Positions 31,913 through 41,708 of a DNA stretch of 64,000 bases are shown piece after piece. The position numbers were made by a program, and so were the translations under genes. The DNA comes from Athripsodes cinereus (lineage: Eukaryota > Arthropoda > Insecta > Trichoptera > Leptoceridae), in assembly GCA_947579605.1 (NCBI GenBank), contig OX388305.1, positions 29,029,542-29,093,541 on the forward strand, written 5' to 3'. The notes under the pieces are model-generated. The model worked only from the letters and a program-made list of their open reading frames with translations, did not search any database and was not told where the DNA came from. Position 1 is the first letter of the stretch. Each line of letters starts with the position of its first letter.

Positions 31913-33638
31913 TATATAATGAGTTACAATCCATTGGATTGGTCTGCAACGAGTTTGGTTTTTCTTCTCCATTCGTCTCTATTCTCCGCCAGTCTTTTCA
32001 GCTCTACGTATGAGCCACAGTTCATATCACTCTTCAGTTGGTCCATATATGCGTCTCTTGGTCGGCCTCTGCCATTTGTCCCCTCGGTCTTACCCTCCGC
32101 GATGGCTATGAGTAGTCCTGGGTGCCTGATGTTGTGGCCAATCCAGTTAGCTCGTTGTTGGCTGATTCTCTTAAGGAGTTGCCTTTTTTCGCCTACCCTG
32201 GTTAATACTTCTTCGTTTTCGACGTGCTCCGACCAATGGATCTTAAGCATGCGTCTGTAGCACCACATTTCAAAGGCCGCCAACCGTCCGCTTTCACTCT
32301 TGCTGATGGTCCATGTCTCACAACCATAAAGCAGAATGCTCCATACAAAGGCTTTAGTAAGGTTCTTCCTTACGCTTAAGCCGATATTTGGGGATTCCAA
32401 TATCTTCGATTTTTTGTTGAAGGCAATCCTTGCCTGGTTTATTCTGCTTACGATTTCTGCTTTGGAGCGTCCATCCTGGTTTATTCTACTGCCCAGGTAC
32501 ACGAATTCACTTACTTGTTTGATGCTCACTCCATTTATGGCAATGTTCGCAGTCGCTTCCTCTCTTCCAACGACCATACATTTTGTTTTTTCTTTATTTA
32601 TTTTCATGTTGTACTTTGACAACAGTATACTTTCCATTTTTCCTAAGGCTTCGTTCAGCTCCATCTCGGAGTCTGCGAGCAGTGCTATGTCGTCAGCATA
32701 TCTTATCATGTCGACCTTTTTCCCATTTATTTTTACTCCTGTCCAGTTCTTCATTTCTTCTCTCAGTTCATCAATGGCTCGCTGTATATAGCAGTTAAAG
32801 AGAGCTGGCGACATTGAGCATCCTTGTCTTACGCCTTGTTCGACCCTTGCTTCTGCACAGCTCTCTCCGCTTTTAATCACAGCCATTTCGTTCTTGTATA
32901 AGCTCCAGATTGCTCTTCTGTCTTTATAACTCATTCCTATCTGGTTGAGGGTGTTAAAAAGTTGTTCCCATTCTACTTTATCGAATGCTTTTTCAAGGTC
33001 GATGAATGCTATGTATGTGTTTTTATTAATTGCTATTCTCTTTTCTAGAGTAAGTCTGAGACTCAGGATTGCATCTCTTGTACCTGTCTCTTTGCGGAAT
33101 CCAAATTGATCTTCTGTAAGTGTTTCGTTTATTTTATTTTCCGCCCTTTTCATTATAATGTTGGTGAGTATCTTAGAAGCGTGTGATATCATGCTTAAGG
33201 TTCTGTGTTGTTCGCACTTTGTAGTGCCTGCTTTCTTAGGAAGCGCTCGTATCAGACATTTGGCAAAGTCCTCAGGTATCTCTCCTGTGTCATATATTTT
33301 GCAGACAAGCTTATACAATGTATCGAGCATGCCTTTTCCCGCGCATTTAAGCAGCTCTGATGGAATCAGGTCAATACCTGGTGCTTTGCCGTCTTTCAAC
33401 TTTGCTAAGGCAATATCAAATTCACTTCTTAAGATGTCATCTCCATTATTTTCTACGTCATATTCTGCTTCTAGTGCTTTGCTTTCTTGGACTATGTTCT
33501 TTCCTTTGTATAATTGTTCTAGGTATTCTTTCCATCTTTTTACGATCAATTCGTCCTCAAACAGCAGTTTGCCGTTTTTATCTTGTATAGCACATCGTGG
33601 CTGTGTTTTGTCATTGAAGAAATTCTTTACTTCAGAGT
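31913..33638 (-). mobile_element. LINE-B (endonuclease-RT type), 5'-truncated, 12-bp TSD
   Basis: A 1726-bp insertion between exact copies of ATTAACGAACTA (31901-31912 and 33639-33650). The sense strand is minus. The 5' end starts within the coding frame, so the endonuclease part is missing. The 3' UTR is very short and ends in a TA-rich tail. A 140-bp relative is at 19502-19645. The open frame and perfect TSD point to a young copy. Confidence 0.9.
31924..33549 (-). CDS. LINE-B reverse transcriptase, N-truncated (541 codons)
   Basis: Reverse transcriptase of a non-LTR retrotransposon, of the kind often annotated as 'endonuclease-reverse transcriptase'. RT blocks: APGIDLIPSELL at about 56-67, EDQFGFRKETGTRDAI at 146-161, AFIDLEKAFDKV at 181-192, VRQGCSMSPALFNCY at 240-254 and the catalytic RYADD at 283-287. 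A C-terminal YGCETWT region and GRGRPRDAYMDQLKSD follow. The frame continues about 27 codons upstream of 33549 with no ATG (...QPRCAIQDKNGKLLFEDE), so the listed first residue is not a true start. No internal stop. It is only distantly related to the RTE copies in this window. Confidence 0.88.
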   Translation of the reverse strand: MIVKRWKEYLEQLYKGKNIVQESKALEAEYDVENNGDDILRSEFDIALAKLKDGKAPGIDLIPSELLKCAGKGMLDTLYKLVCKIYDTGEIPEDFAKCLIRALPKKAGTTKCEQHRTLSMISHASKILTNIIMKRAENKINETLTEDQFGFRKETGTRDAILSLRLTLEKRIAINKNTYIAFIDLEKAFDKVEWEQLFNTLNQIGMSYKDRRAIWSLYKNEMAVIKSGESCAEARVEQGVRQGCSMSPALFNCYIQRAIDELREEMKNWTGVKINGKKVDMIRYADDIALLADSEMELNEALGKMESILLSKYNMKINKEKTKCMVVGREEATANIAINGVSIKQVSEFVYLGSRINQDGRSKAEIVSRINQARIAFNKKSKILESPNIGLSVRKNLTKAFVWSILLYGCETWTISKSESGRLAAFEMWCYRRMLKIHWSEHVENEEVLTRVGEKRQLLKRISQQRANWIGHNIRHPGLLIAIAEGKTEGTNGRGRPRDAYMDQLKSDMNCGSYVELKRLAENRDEWRRKTKLVADQSNGL

Positions 33639-33650
33639 ATTAACGAACTA

Positions 33651-34067
33651 ATCTAACAATTATATTATACCAGGCATCAAGCACTTACATTTTTCTTGAG
33701 TAAATATTTGTTTAATTTTTATTTGTTTACAATCATTTTCGCAATACTGCTTGTTATATTATTCTGTACGTAATTTCGAATACAAACAATAATTTCTTTC
33801 ATAACCAATAAAAACTTTGTTGAAAATTGACAAACAAACAAACAAATTATTATGATTTACTAATTAGTGTGAAAAGGTTAGAAATATCATTGAAAATTGA
33901 AATACTGATTAAATATTGTCCAAGTAAAAAACAGTTGTTTATCGGAACAAAACTTCACAATATCACGAAACATCAATAATATAATTCAAAGTTTTTTCAA
34001 CAAAATCACATTTAGTTCTGGGCAACACTAAATTAGTATCAAAAATACTCGTAGTTGTGAGTTGCTC
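33651..34067. other. AT-rich stretch, nothing assigned
   Basis: No coding or repeat signal recognised. Confidence 0.45.
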
Positions 34068-34137
34068 ACACAGCCGCGTCTATTAAACATGCAAGCTGTC
34101 CTCTCCATACTGACAAAAAATTGAGACATTCGGGATA
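34068..34137 (-). mobile_element. Family C copy split by the LTR element (left part)
   Basis: AAACATGCAAGCTGTCCTC and TTGAGACATTCGGGATA. The unit continues at 38749-38868 as GCAAACTTCATCGC and onward, exactly where the canonical family C reads on. Confidence 0.75.
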
Positions 34138-34142
34138 GGTAG

Positions 34143-34332
34143 TGTAGTGTATGCACATTGGTAAACTATCCACAGATTGTACATCTGTGGTGTGTGGGAC
34201 TGTCAATGTAAATTGACAGGTACATTGTCTCTGACACAGAACAGTATAAGAACTGGAGTATTGTGAAATAGCAAGCCAGTTACTGTTTGGTGTGAGCCAG
34301 AGCCAGTGATCTTCGAGGGAGCAAACAGTACA
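34143..34332 (+). repeat. 5' LTR (190 bp)
   Basis: Starts TGTAGTGTATGCACATTGG and ends GCAAACAGTACA. The only difference from the 3' LTR is an A in place of G, in CCAGTTACTG versus CCAGTTGCTG. Confidence 0.93.
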
Positions 34333-34334
34333 AG

Positions 34335-34347
34335 TGGCGACGAGGAT
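34335..34347 (+). promoter_or_regulatory. Primer-binding site, tRNA-Ser type
   Basis: TGGCGACGAGGAT begins two bases after the LTR. It is exactly complementary to ATCCTCGTCG plus CCA, the 3' end I recall for eukaryotic tRNA-Ser(GCU). The assignment rests on memory of that tRNA. Confidence 0.75.
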
Positions 34348-35067
34348 AAATTAATAGTAGGTACGAGAACTCTCCATCGGTTGGAAAAAATATAGAAGAA
34401 AGAGGAGTAAGTGATATTGCATAATGCTTTTACTTCAAAGGCAACCTGTCTTTGAATTGTGCTTCAAAATATTGGACAGAGAGTAAGTTCTTTCTTGTTG
34501 TTTTATGTTCAAATTCACAAACTTCAATTGAAACAAATTCTTATAACTGTATGTGCAAGATATACCTGCAATGATTTAACTTTCGAGTAAATTGTGTATT
34601 ATGAATCCTCAGCGATCCCGAAAGATTGGTATAAGCATGTACTTCATAATTTCGTAAGTGTTTCAAAATCCTTAAATCAGTAAATAGTCCTATTTGTGCA
34701 GGAAATTACACGAGATGCCAATCATTGATATGTTACATATTGCAAAATCATGTCTTCATATATAATGAAATTCATTATCTTTGCACGATGATGTACCTTT
34801 AAATTGAGCATTAAAAAGTTAAATTAAACAGTTAAATTGCATTGGCAAAGTGATTTATGCGAGATATGTACCTAAATCGTTGATCTTTTAATGTATTGCA
34901 CAATCATGTATTCATATATAGAATTGTATAATATGATCTGATTTAGCCCAAATAGATTATTTTACATATAGAATACATGTTTGCAGTGTTAAAGATAAAG
35001 AGGGTTTATATTGATTACATTATTATGGATCAAGGGGTTTATATCTATGATTTTACAAAATAATTAA
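34348..35067. other. LTR element interior, AT-rich leader
   Basis: No open frame of note and no gag motif. Confidence 0.5.
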
Positions 35068-35145
35068 TAATACCACTTTATTGGAAAAAACATTTGCGAG
35101 TGATTAAGAGCTTGTTGCTTGGAGGCGGTATCTTCCAGCTAACCA
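35068..35145 (-). mobile_element. Retroelement 3' tail inside the LTR element
   Basis: CCACTTTATTGG then GCTTGTTGCTTGGAGGCGG and TATCTTCCAGCTAACC. Same class as 17395-17470. Confidence 0.45.
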
Positions 35146-35624
35146 ATATAATGCATTGCCCAATTAAATGAAATTATATTAGTATTCTATTTTTCGAAAT
35201 GTGAAGTGAAGTATAGGATGCAAGGGAAGTGAAGTGAAATGATTCACCAGTGGCTTGGGCGAATATCATCTTTCCTCATTTATTTTTATGATAAATTGTC
35301 AAAATGTACTTACACCGACGGCATTGTATGTGGCAAATATGCTGTGAAGAGAGAATGAGAGAGAGAGAGAGATAGATAACCCTAAAGTATTCCGGAACCA
35401 TACAAATTGTGTCTGCATTTAAATATTGGTATAAATAGGAGTCTTAAACTTATGAAATATGCGAGTCTAAGATTGTCCCCTCCCCTGTTTATTTCTATTG
35501 GTGGTGACTCGGTTGGCCACAGTAGCTTACGATAGGGAAGGAGCTTGTTAAAAGAGCTCTGTGCTCCTGAAAAGAGCAATGAAGAGCGGACGGAGAAAAA
35601 GTGATATGTTACAAGGTAATAAAT

Positions 35625-35690
35625 TAGAGATGCAACGAATAGTATAATTGCCGAATACCGAATATTTGACGAATATTCGTTGCATCTCTA
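35625..35690. mobile_element. 66-bp hAT-type MITE with 8-bp TSD
   Basis: 17-bp perfect TIRs (TAGAGATGCAACGAATA at 35625-35641, its complement at 35674-35690). Flanked by TAATAAAT on both sides (35617-35624 and 35691-35698). The 8-bp TSD and TAGAGATGC start fit the hAT superfamily. It is inserted in the LTR element interior. Confidence 0.85.
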
Positions 35691-36568
35691 TAATAAATAT
35701 AAAGGTAATAAGTAATTAAAAATACGCTAAAAAATTATTATGAAAAATAGTGAAATTCATTAATAGAAAAAAATATATACAAGAAGAAGAAGATGAGTAG
35801 TCATTGATTGATATACAGTGAAAAAAATATATTTATTATCGTGTTATTTTTATGAACAAATTTATCAATTATTAAATCATTAGTTGATATACTGGGTTTC
35901 ACAACTTGCTTAGTGTAACTTCATGAAGTGAAGAGAGGTTGGAAGTGGTAAACTATAGATATCTCTCTCTACCTCATACTCCAAATACGGAGTGAGGAGA
36001 TATAATGTTGATAAATATTGTGCAATAATCTATGAAAATAAATAAGAAATTTGATCACCGATAAAAGTGCTATCATATTAAAATTACACAGTATTTTTTA
36101 CAAGCACAGTTGAAATTCATGAAATATCTTAAAAAATGTGGTCTTGATGTGTTCAAATTGTGCATAATCTGATAAAATTAATACAGCATAAGCTACATTA
36201 CACGAGGAAACATAATAATGTTATTCTCATCATTTAATCAATTCAATATTATATTTACCTAATACGTGGTATATTTGTAATGGAAAATTAGGAGTTTAGG
36301 TATATATGTACACTCGTATATATAATTATGTACTTCTTATATTTCCATCACAAACACAAACATATGTTTAATGAAAAAAAGTGTTATCAAATAGCCATAA
36401 TTCATTCAAAGGATGCCTTGCCAGTGAAAATGTAAAAAGTGAAATATATGTTTGCGTATTTGTCCACTGAATGAGTAATTCCAGGTGCTCTCAACAATAT
36501 TGGGAGCATTTGAGGAAAATGGGCTATATGTTTGCAAGCTCAATGTATGATTTCAGGTGGTGGTATTT

Positions 36569-37080
36569 GGCGTCAATCACCCTTATAGGTTTCTTCTTTC
36601 CTAATCCTTCCAATTGTAAGGTAGATCAAACTTTCCTGTCTTGCAGCTCAAGAGAGCTTGAATAGACGGGTGGTAGACATCTCGAGCCGCGTGGTGCATG
36701 TGGGGCATTCCTCCTTGCATCCAGTGCATTAGGCGTCAACCACCCTTGCAGGTAACCTCTTCCCAAATCCTTCCAATTGCAAGGAAAACCCAACTGCCTC
36801 AGCTTGCAGCTCAAAGGAGCTTGAATAGATGGGTGGTAGACATCTCGAGCCGCGTGGTGCATGTGGGGCATTCCTCCTTGCACCCAGTGCATTAGGCGTC
36901 AACCACCCTTGCAAGTAACCTCGTCCCTAATCCTTCCAATTGTAAGGTAGATCAAACTTTCCTGTCCTGCAGCTCATGGGAGCTTGAATAGACGGGTGGT
37001 GGACATCTCGAGCCGCGTGGTGCATGTGGGGCATTCCTCCTTGCATCCAGTGCATTAGGCGTCAACCACCCTTGTAGGTA
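36569..37080 (+). repeat. 163-bp tandem repeat, three copies plus a partial fourth
   Basis: Units start with GGCGTCAA(C/T)CACCCTT at 36569, 36732, 36895 and 37058, an exact 163-bp period. Each holds CATCTCGAGCCGCGTGGTGC and ends CCAGTGCATTA. Copies 1 and 3 are more alike than either is to copy 2, so unequal exchange acted on a two-unit block. It is GC-richer than its surroundings. Confidence 0.9.
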
Positions 37081-37183
37081 ACCCCTTTCCCAACTCAAGG
37101 ACCAGCTGCCCTTTCCTGGAGCCATGGAGACGCTGAGACATCATCGGCCTTGTGATCTGAGGGCTGTCAGCATCATCGGAAAG

Positions 37184-37490
37184 GGAGTAAATCCAGCTGC
37201 TCTCGATATAAGTTGAGGGCAGTGGTGTCCCAGGGTATAATTCCAGCTGCTCCCGATGAAATTGGGAGCAGTGGTATCCCAGTTGGTAAAAAGGGTATAA
37301 TTCCAGCTGCTCTCGATATAGGTTGAGGGCAGTGGTGTCCCAGGGTATAATTCCAGCTGCTCCCGATGAAATTGGGAGCAGTGGTGTCCCAGTTGGTAAA
37401 AAGGGTATAATTCCAGCTGCTTCCGATGAAATTGGGAGCAGTGGTGTCCCAGGGTATAATTCCAAAGAAGTGGTGTCCCAACTGGTAAAA
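37184..37490 (+). repeat. Alternating 50/60-bp tandem array
   Basis: Five to six units of AGGGTATAATTCCAGCTGCT type. Two forms alternate: one with CTCTCGATATAGGTTGAGGG, the other with CCCGATGAAATTGGGAGCAG followed by AGTTGGTAAAA. Together they make a higher-order unit of about 110 bp. The antisense open frames here (for example 37055-37534) are repeat shadows. Confidence 0.85.
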
Positions 37491-37935
37491 AAAGTTTGAA
37501 TTGAGAACAGTGGTAGAGAGCAAAGTGAGCTCATGAGACATGCATATGTACCGACGGCCGGTGTGACGTGGAGTTAACGCTCTTGCCTGCGAGTCACGAG
37601 GTCCCAGGTTCGATTCCCGGCCAGAGCGAAAAATGGTTAACAACCATGTTCTGGGTCTGGGTGTGGTACATGTATATGCATGTTATGGATATGTATAAAT
37701 ACAGTAGCCCAACTGGTAAAAAAGTTTGAATTGAGAGAAGTGGTAGAGAACAAAGTGAGCTCATGAGACATGCATTTGTACCGACGGCCGGTGTGACGTG
37801 GAGGTAACGCGCTTGCCTGCGAGTCACGAGGTCCCAGGTTCGATTCCCGGCCAGAGCGAAAAATGGTAGATTGCCATGTTCTGGGTCTGGGTGTGGTACA
37901 TCTATATGTATGTTATTATATGTATAAATATATGG
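37477..37935 (+). repeat. 231-bp tandem duplication carrying a captured SINE-B head
   Basis: Two units start CCCAACTGGTAAAA at 37477 and 37708. Each contains TAACG-CTTGCCTGCGAGTCACG and the B box GGTTCGATTCCCGGCC, the tRNA-like head of SINE family B, followed by CTGGGTCTGGGTGTGGTACA. The SINE was captured first and then duplicated together with LTR-element sequence. Confidence 0.82.
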
Positions 37936-38167
37936 CAGTTGATGATGACCGTTCAAATCAATTGGAAAAGGAATATAATGGGTATGAAGAAAGTCTAGAA
38001 TCAATCGGCAGCAGAGAGATGAGGTGATGAGGTGTATCTGAGGGAAATATAACAAGATAAAATAACATGGAAAATGAGAGAGGAGACCAGAAGTAGAAAG
38101 GAGTGAACTAAAAAGATAAGTATAACATTTACATAAATAATAACTAATAAACTTGTGCAATAAATAT

Positions 38168-38286
38168 GTGCAAAGGCGATAAACTCGCCCATTGCATAAG
38201 TTGTTCGTCTGATTTAAATTCTGCAATGTTTATTTGATAATGTTTGTTTTTGTGCAGTGAGGTTTTTGTTGTTATTATTATTATTA
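38168..38286 (+). mobile_element. LINE-D 3' scrap inside the LTR element
   Basis: AAAGGCGATAAACTCGCCC then GTGCAGTGAGGTTTTTG and an (ATT)n tail. Confidence 0.5.
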
Positions 38287-38442
38287 CATAAATGAGAGAA
38301 GGAAGGAGAGTACACAGTCATACACCACAGTGTTAGTTACAATATATAATAATACACATAAGTTCATTGTGTCAATTCAGTGTAAATCATTACAAGCATA
38401 ATATTATTAGCTAATGTGATTGTGTTGATTAACAATTATACT

Positions 38443-38500
38443 ATACTGTGCTATGCCCTCGTGCCTTGTCCCGGACGGGGTGGGCAGAGAGAACAAAAAT
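38443..38500 (-). mobile_element. RTE tail scrap inside the LTR element
   Basis: In sense it reads CTCTCTGCCCACCCCGTCC, then GGCACGAGGGC and ATAGCACAGTATAGT, the RTE 3' terminus with its short-repeat tail. Confidence 0.6.
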
Positions 38501-38543
38501 ATATTTCATACTGGTTGTAATCAAAAATTGTAATTATTTTGAT

Positions 38544-38553
38544 AAGGGAGGGA
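38544..38553 (+). promoter_or_regulatory. Polypurine tract
   Basis: AAGGGAGGGA abuts the 3' LTR start (TGTAG), the standard position for plus-strand priming. Confidence 0.85.
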
Positions 38554-38743
38554 TGTAGTGTATGCACATTGGTAAACTATCCACAGATTGTACATCTGTG
38601 GTGTGTGGGACTGTCAATGTAAATTGACAGGTACATTGTCTCTGACACAGAACAGTATAAGAACTGGAGTATTGTGAAATAGCAAGCCAGTTGCTGTTTG
38701 GTGTGAGCCAGAGCCAGTGATCTTCGAGGGAGCAAACAGTACA
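38554..38743 (+). repeat. 3' LTR (190 bp)
   Basis: 189 of 190 bases are identical to the 5' LTR, followed by the GGTAG target duplication. Confidence 0.93.
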
Positions 38744-38748
38744 GGTAG

Positions 38749-38868
38749 CAAACTTCATCGCTAACATGTATCCATTTTTCCGAACACCTTTACCTTTACA
38801 GGCCACTCGTAAACTTACGGAAGAGAGTAGGAGAGCAATTCTTTGCTGGGTGCTCCACACTTAATACA
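38749..38868 (-). mobile_element. Family C copy split by the LTR element (right part)
   Basis: GCAAACTTCATCGC through GAGTAGGAGAGCAATTC and GGGTGCTCCAC. It completes the unit begun at 34068-34137. Confidence 0.75.
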
Positions 38869-39371
38869 TACTATAACACTATTTTCACAAGTCACTTTGG
38901 TCAAATTTCGACATAGTGTAGTTTGGCTTTAACTTTTTGAGTTCACTCCATTATCAGATCTAAAGTAAACACAAAAATTAAATTAAGTATTGTTCCTCTA
39001 TCAAGTGTAAAACTATGTTCCAGTATTATTATATTGTTGCTTTGACTATTTACAGCCACATTTTATATTACAAACTGAAAAACTAATAACTGTTTTTTTA
39101 TAAACTTGTCAATAACAATATATGTAGGTAGGTATGTAGATAATTTGACATGATAGAAAAGCTAGAAAACGAAATGCAAATCTAAGTATTACGTTGCTAA
39201 CATTATGTACAAGCATACTTGAAAAACTATTATTAGATTCTATGATCATGTAGTATGTACCTACCTATCTCTATATAGACACATTCAATATTATTCTATA
39301 TTCATATGTAGTAGGGAAACTTCATTATGTCAAGTGGAAATGTATTTTTTTAGTATGGCCATTCAAAAATT
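38869..39371. other. AT-rich stretch, nothing assigned
   Basis: No coding or repeat signal recognised. Confidence 0.45.
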
Positions 39372-39500
39372 CAGCGATGAGGTTTGCCACCCATCCTGAA
39401 TGTCTTTATTTTATATTGGCACGAAGAGGACAGTTTGCATGTTTCTTACATGCAGCTGATCTGTTGGCTACCCCACTTGTGGGATATGCCGTGATGGTAT
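39372..39500 (+). mobile_element. Family C 3' half
   Basis: CAGCGATGAGGTTTGCCACC, then GGCTACCCCACTTGTGGG and ATATGCCGTGATGGTATA. The clearest view of the RTE-like 3' terminus. Confidence 0.75.
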
Positions 39501-40947
39501 AACATCATGTAGATACTTTATCAAGATGATGGATATATAGTTGAATAAATTTCTTAAGGAACCACTGAAAATGAAAATAAATAGTGCATGAAAATAACTC
39601 GAAGAACATAAAGTATGGTGCAGAGTTGATGATTCTGTTATTCATGCAATATGAACATGGAGTGTAACATGTATGTGTATTAACAATATCTTAGGTAAGA
39701 ATATAAACAGTAGAGCATATGTAAGAACATATATAGAGGCGTCTTGTACTGTTTCTAGAAGGGGTGCGACTTTCCAGGGAAGGTTTGTTGTAAGGCTGGG
39801 GTGGGTGAACGAGGTAAGAGATGTCGCCATAGCAACAGGACTCACCTGCCAGGGAGGATAGGAGGGCGCGTAGAGGAGTAAGAGGGACATCCCACCCAGT
39901 TTCCCCTGGAAACTTTTATAGCGATTGATGTTCGGGCATTATTTTTGATGTCTGAATGAATAGGCTGCGATTCGAGCAGGGGTTGCCGAGGACTGCGACG
40001 TTTCGTTAAGGTACAAGGAAAACTCCTTTACTCTCCTTTGTATTACACCTATACTACAAGTGGAGCGTATCGCTTTAGTATATTCAATAACGACATAGTT
40101 ATATGTATCACTGCATTATATCACCTGGTCTTAATAGTAAATAAACAACCCGTTGTTATAAAATTGCATTGAAATTACTTTTCTAACTTTCCCGTCTGTG
40201 CATCCGTTAACAAATCTTCCTACACTTAATTTAAATAGATAGACAGACAAAATGAATTTGAAAATAACATAATCGTGATCATATGTATCGTTAAAATTTG
40301 AAGATTTTCAAGATAAGTGGCAGCTTTCGTCAAAAAAAAACAAATATTATCCTCTTTGTACCTTTAAATCCATTTCCAATATTTAGTAATTTTGTAATAA
40401 AACAGATGTTACCAAATTGATTTCTGAAATTTTTTCGCATATGACTACCAACGAACTGAGACAAAACACGTTTTTTTGTAATTAAATTAATTACATTTTT
40501 GCTGATATTGTACATACCCGAATCTTTTGAAACTCTCAGTATATTTAAAATTCATTGAAAGATATCTTCTAATCATTCGTTGCCACTGGTACGTGACTGA
40601 GTTACCTACTGTCCTTTGAGTCTTTCAAGGAGTTGTAGGCCCCCACCAGAGCTTTGGGCGTCGTGGAGAAAAGGAGGGTGGGGGCGCATTTCACGTGACA
40701 TCAAACAAACAAGATATTGCACGTTGTCATGAGTGATCTTCCGACAGCTTCCGACTTACATGGATCGCTTCGAGGCAACACATCGCCCAAATAAAATTTC
40801 CCGCTTTATTAAATTATTATTATGAAACGAATTTTGAGGTGGTCTCTTTAGTCACTCAAAATATTACGAGCAAAAGTTTTTATTTTTAAAAATTTAACAG
40901 AATACATCAAAATAGATAAGAATCATTAAAATGTCGCATTTGCTTTT
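39501..40947. other. Unassigned stretch with two GC-rich patches
   Basis: Patches at about 39755-40010 and 40600-40790 are clearly GC-richer than the surroundings. The first contains an RFX-type X-box (see separate entry). The second has CACGTGA near 40693 and purine-rich GGAGGGTGGGGG. I could not connect either to a coding frame; both might be promoters or unspliced first exons of a gene outside the window. Confidence 0.35.
39823..39836 (+). promoter_or_regulatory. X-box (RFX-type) motif
   Basis: GTCGCCATAGCAAC fits the palindromic RFX consensus (GTnRCC, two-base spacer, RGYAAC). It sits in a GC-rich patch. Motif match only; no adjacent gene is visible. Confidence 0.4.
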
Positions 40948-41075
40948 TTATTTATTTTATTTTCATTCATTACTTGGTTACAACATCAATCGTTACAAAG
41001 TATCATAATTCAAAATTTATTGCACAGAGAGCGAGTTTATCGCTAGATTGTGATATCTTCCAAACAACCCGGTAT
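40948..41075 (-). mobile_element. LINE-D 3' end
   Basis: TTTATTTTATTTTCATTCAT tail, then GCGAGTTTATCGC ... TATCTTCCAAACAACCCGG. The hairpin is degraded by one base. Confidence 0.55.
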
Positions 41076-41708
41076 TCATCATATATTATTATAAAATATT
41101 TTAGATCTTCGAATCAGCGATCAGGCATACGTAGGGGAGAGGGGGCATGAAGGGGCCACTTTTTTTATTTGCATCATATTTTTATTGTCAGTAGGAATTT
41201 AATGCACTTAGGTGCAGTATTTTAAAGTGTAGTCCTTTAGCATTAAAATTGAATTAAAAATTGTCATATTTGCTAATAGGAACTGGAACTTTTTTTAGTT
41301 CCAACAATATTCAAAAATTGGCCCTTTCATAGCTAGGTAGTATTGAAAGGGCCATAGGAGGTGTTGAAGGGGCCGGTGTAATAATCAAAAGATTATAGTA
41401 TACTTAAGGCATTTTATTTAACAAAAGTGGTTTACAATAAACATATTTGATAAAAAAAACAGCACAAACTCCTGGTAATATCAATGTACCAAAACATAGT
41501 TAAAATTTTTAGCATCATCTTATAAGAAAATAAAAAAATATATAATAACATTTGGAAAATTTTAGAAAATATTCTTAGTTCTAATAATATAAAAAATAAT
41601 AACAAAACATAAACCCCAACCAACTCAACGTAACAAACACATAAATAAAATTGATATTTAAAAATTTGGAAAGGAACTGAAAAGAAACATGGACTCATAC
41701 CAACCAAC

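Larger units (their letters stand above)
34143..38743 (+). mobile_element. Non-autonomous LTR retrotransposon (4601 bp)
   Basis: Two 190-bp LTRs (34143-34332 and 38554-38743) begin TGTAGTG and end ACAGTACA. They differ at a single base. A 5-bp TSD, GGTAG, flanks the element (34138-34142 and 38744-38748). A 13-base primer-binding site and a polypurine tract are in place. The 4.2-kb interior has no gag, protease, RT or integrase frame, so this is a LARD-like element mobilised in trans, probably by a Ty3/gypsy (Mag-type) partner judged by the tRNA-Ser-type primer site. The interior holds a hAT-type MITE, three tandem arrays, captured SINE-B heads, a LINE-D end and an RTE tail scrap. Confidence 0.92.

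Noticed and set aside
32336..33643. Plus-strand frames of 151, 161 and 113 codons
   Set aside because: They are shadows of the minus-strand LINE-B reverse transcriptase and have no sensible protein composition.
36569..37080. A CRISPR array
   Set aside because: Repeats are directly adjacent with a constant 163-bp period and no unique spacers, in a eukaryotic retroelement.
37055..38226. Long minus-strand open frames across 37055-38226
   Set aside because: They are the antisense reading of tandem arrays and SINE heads inside the LTR element. The repeated peptides simply follow the DNA period, and the element's sense strand is plus.
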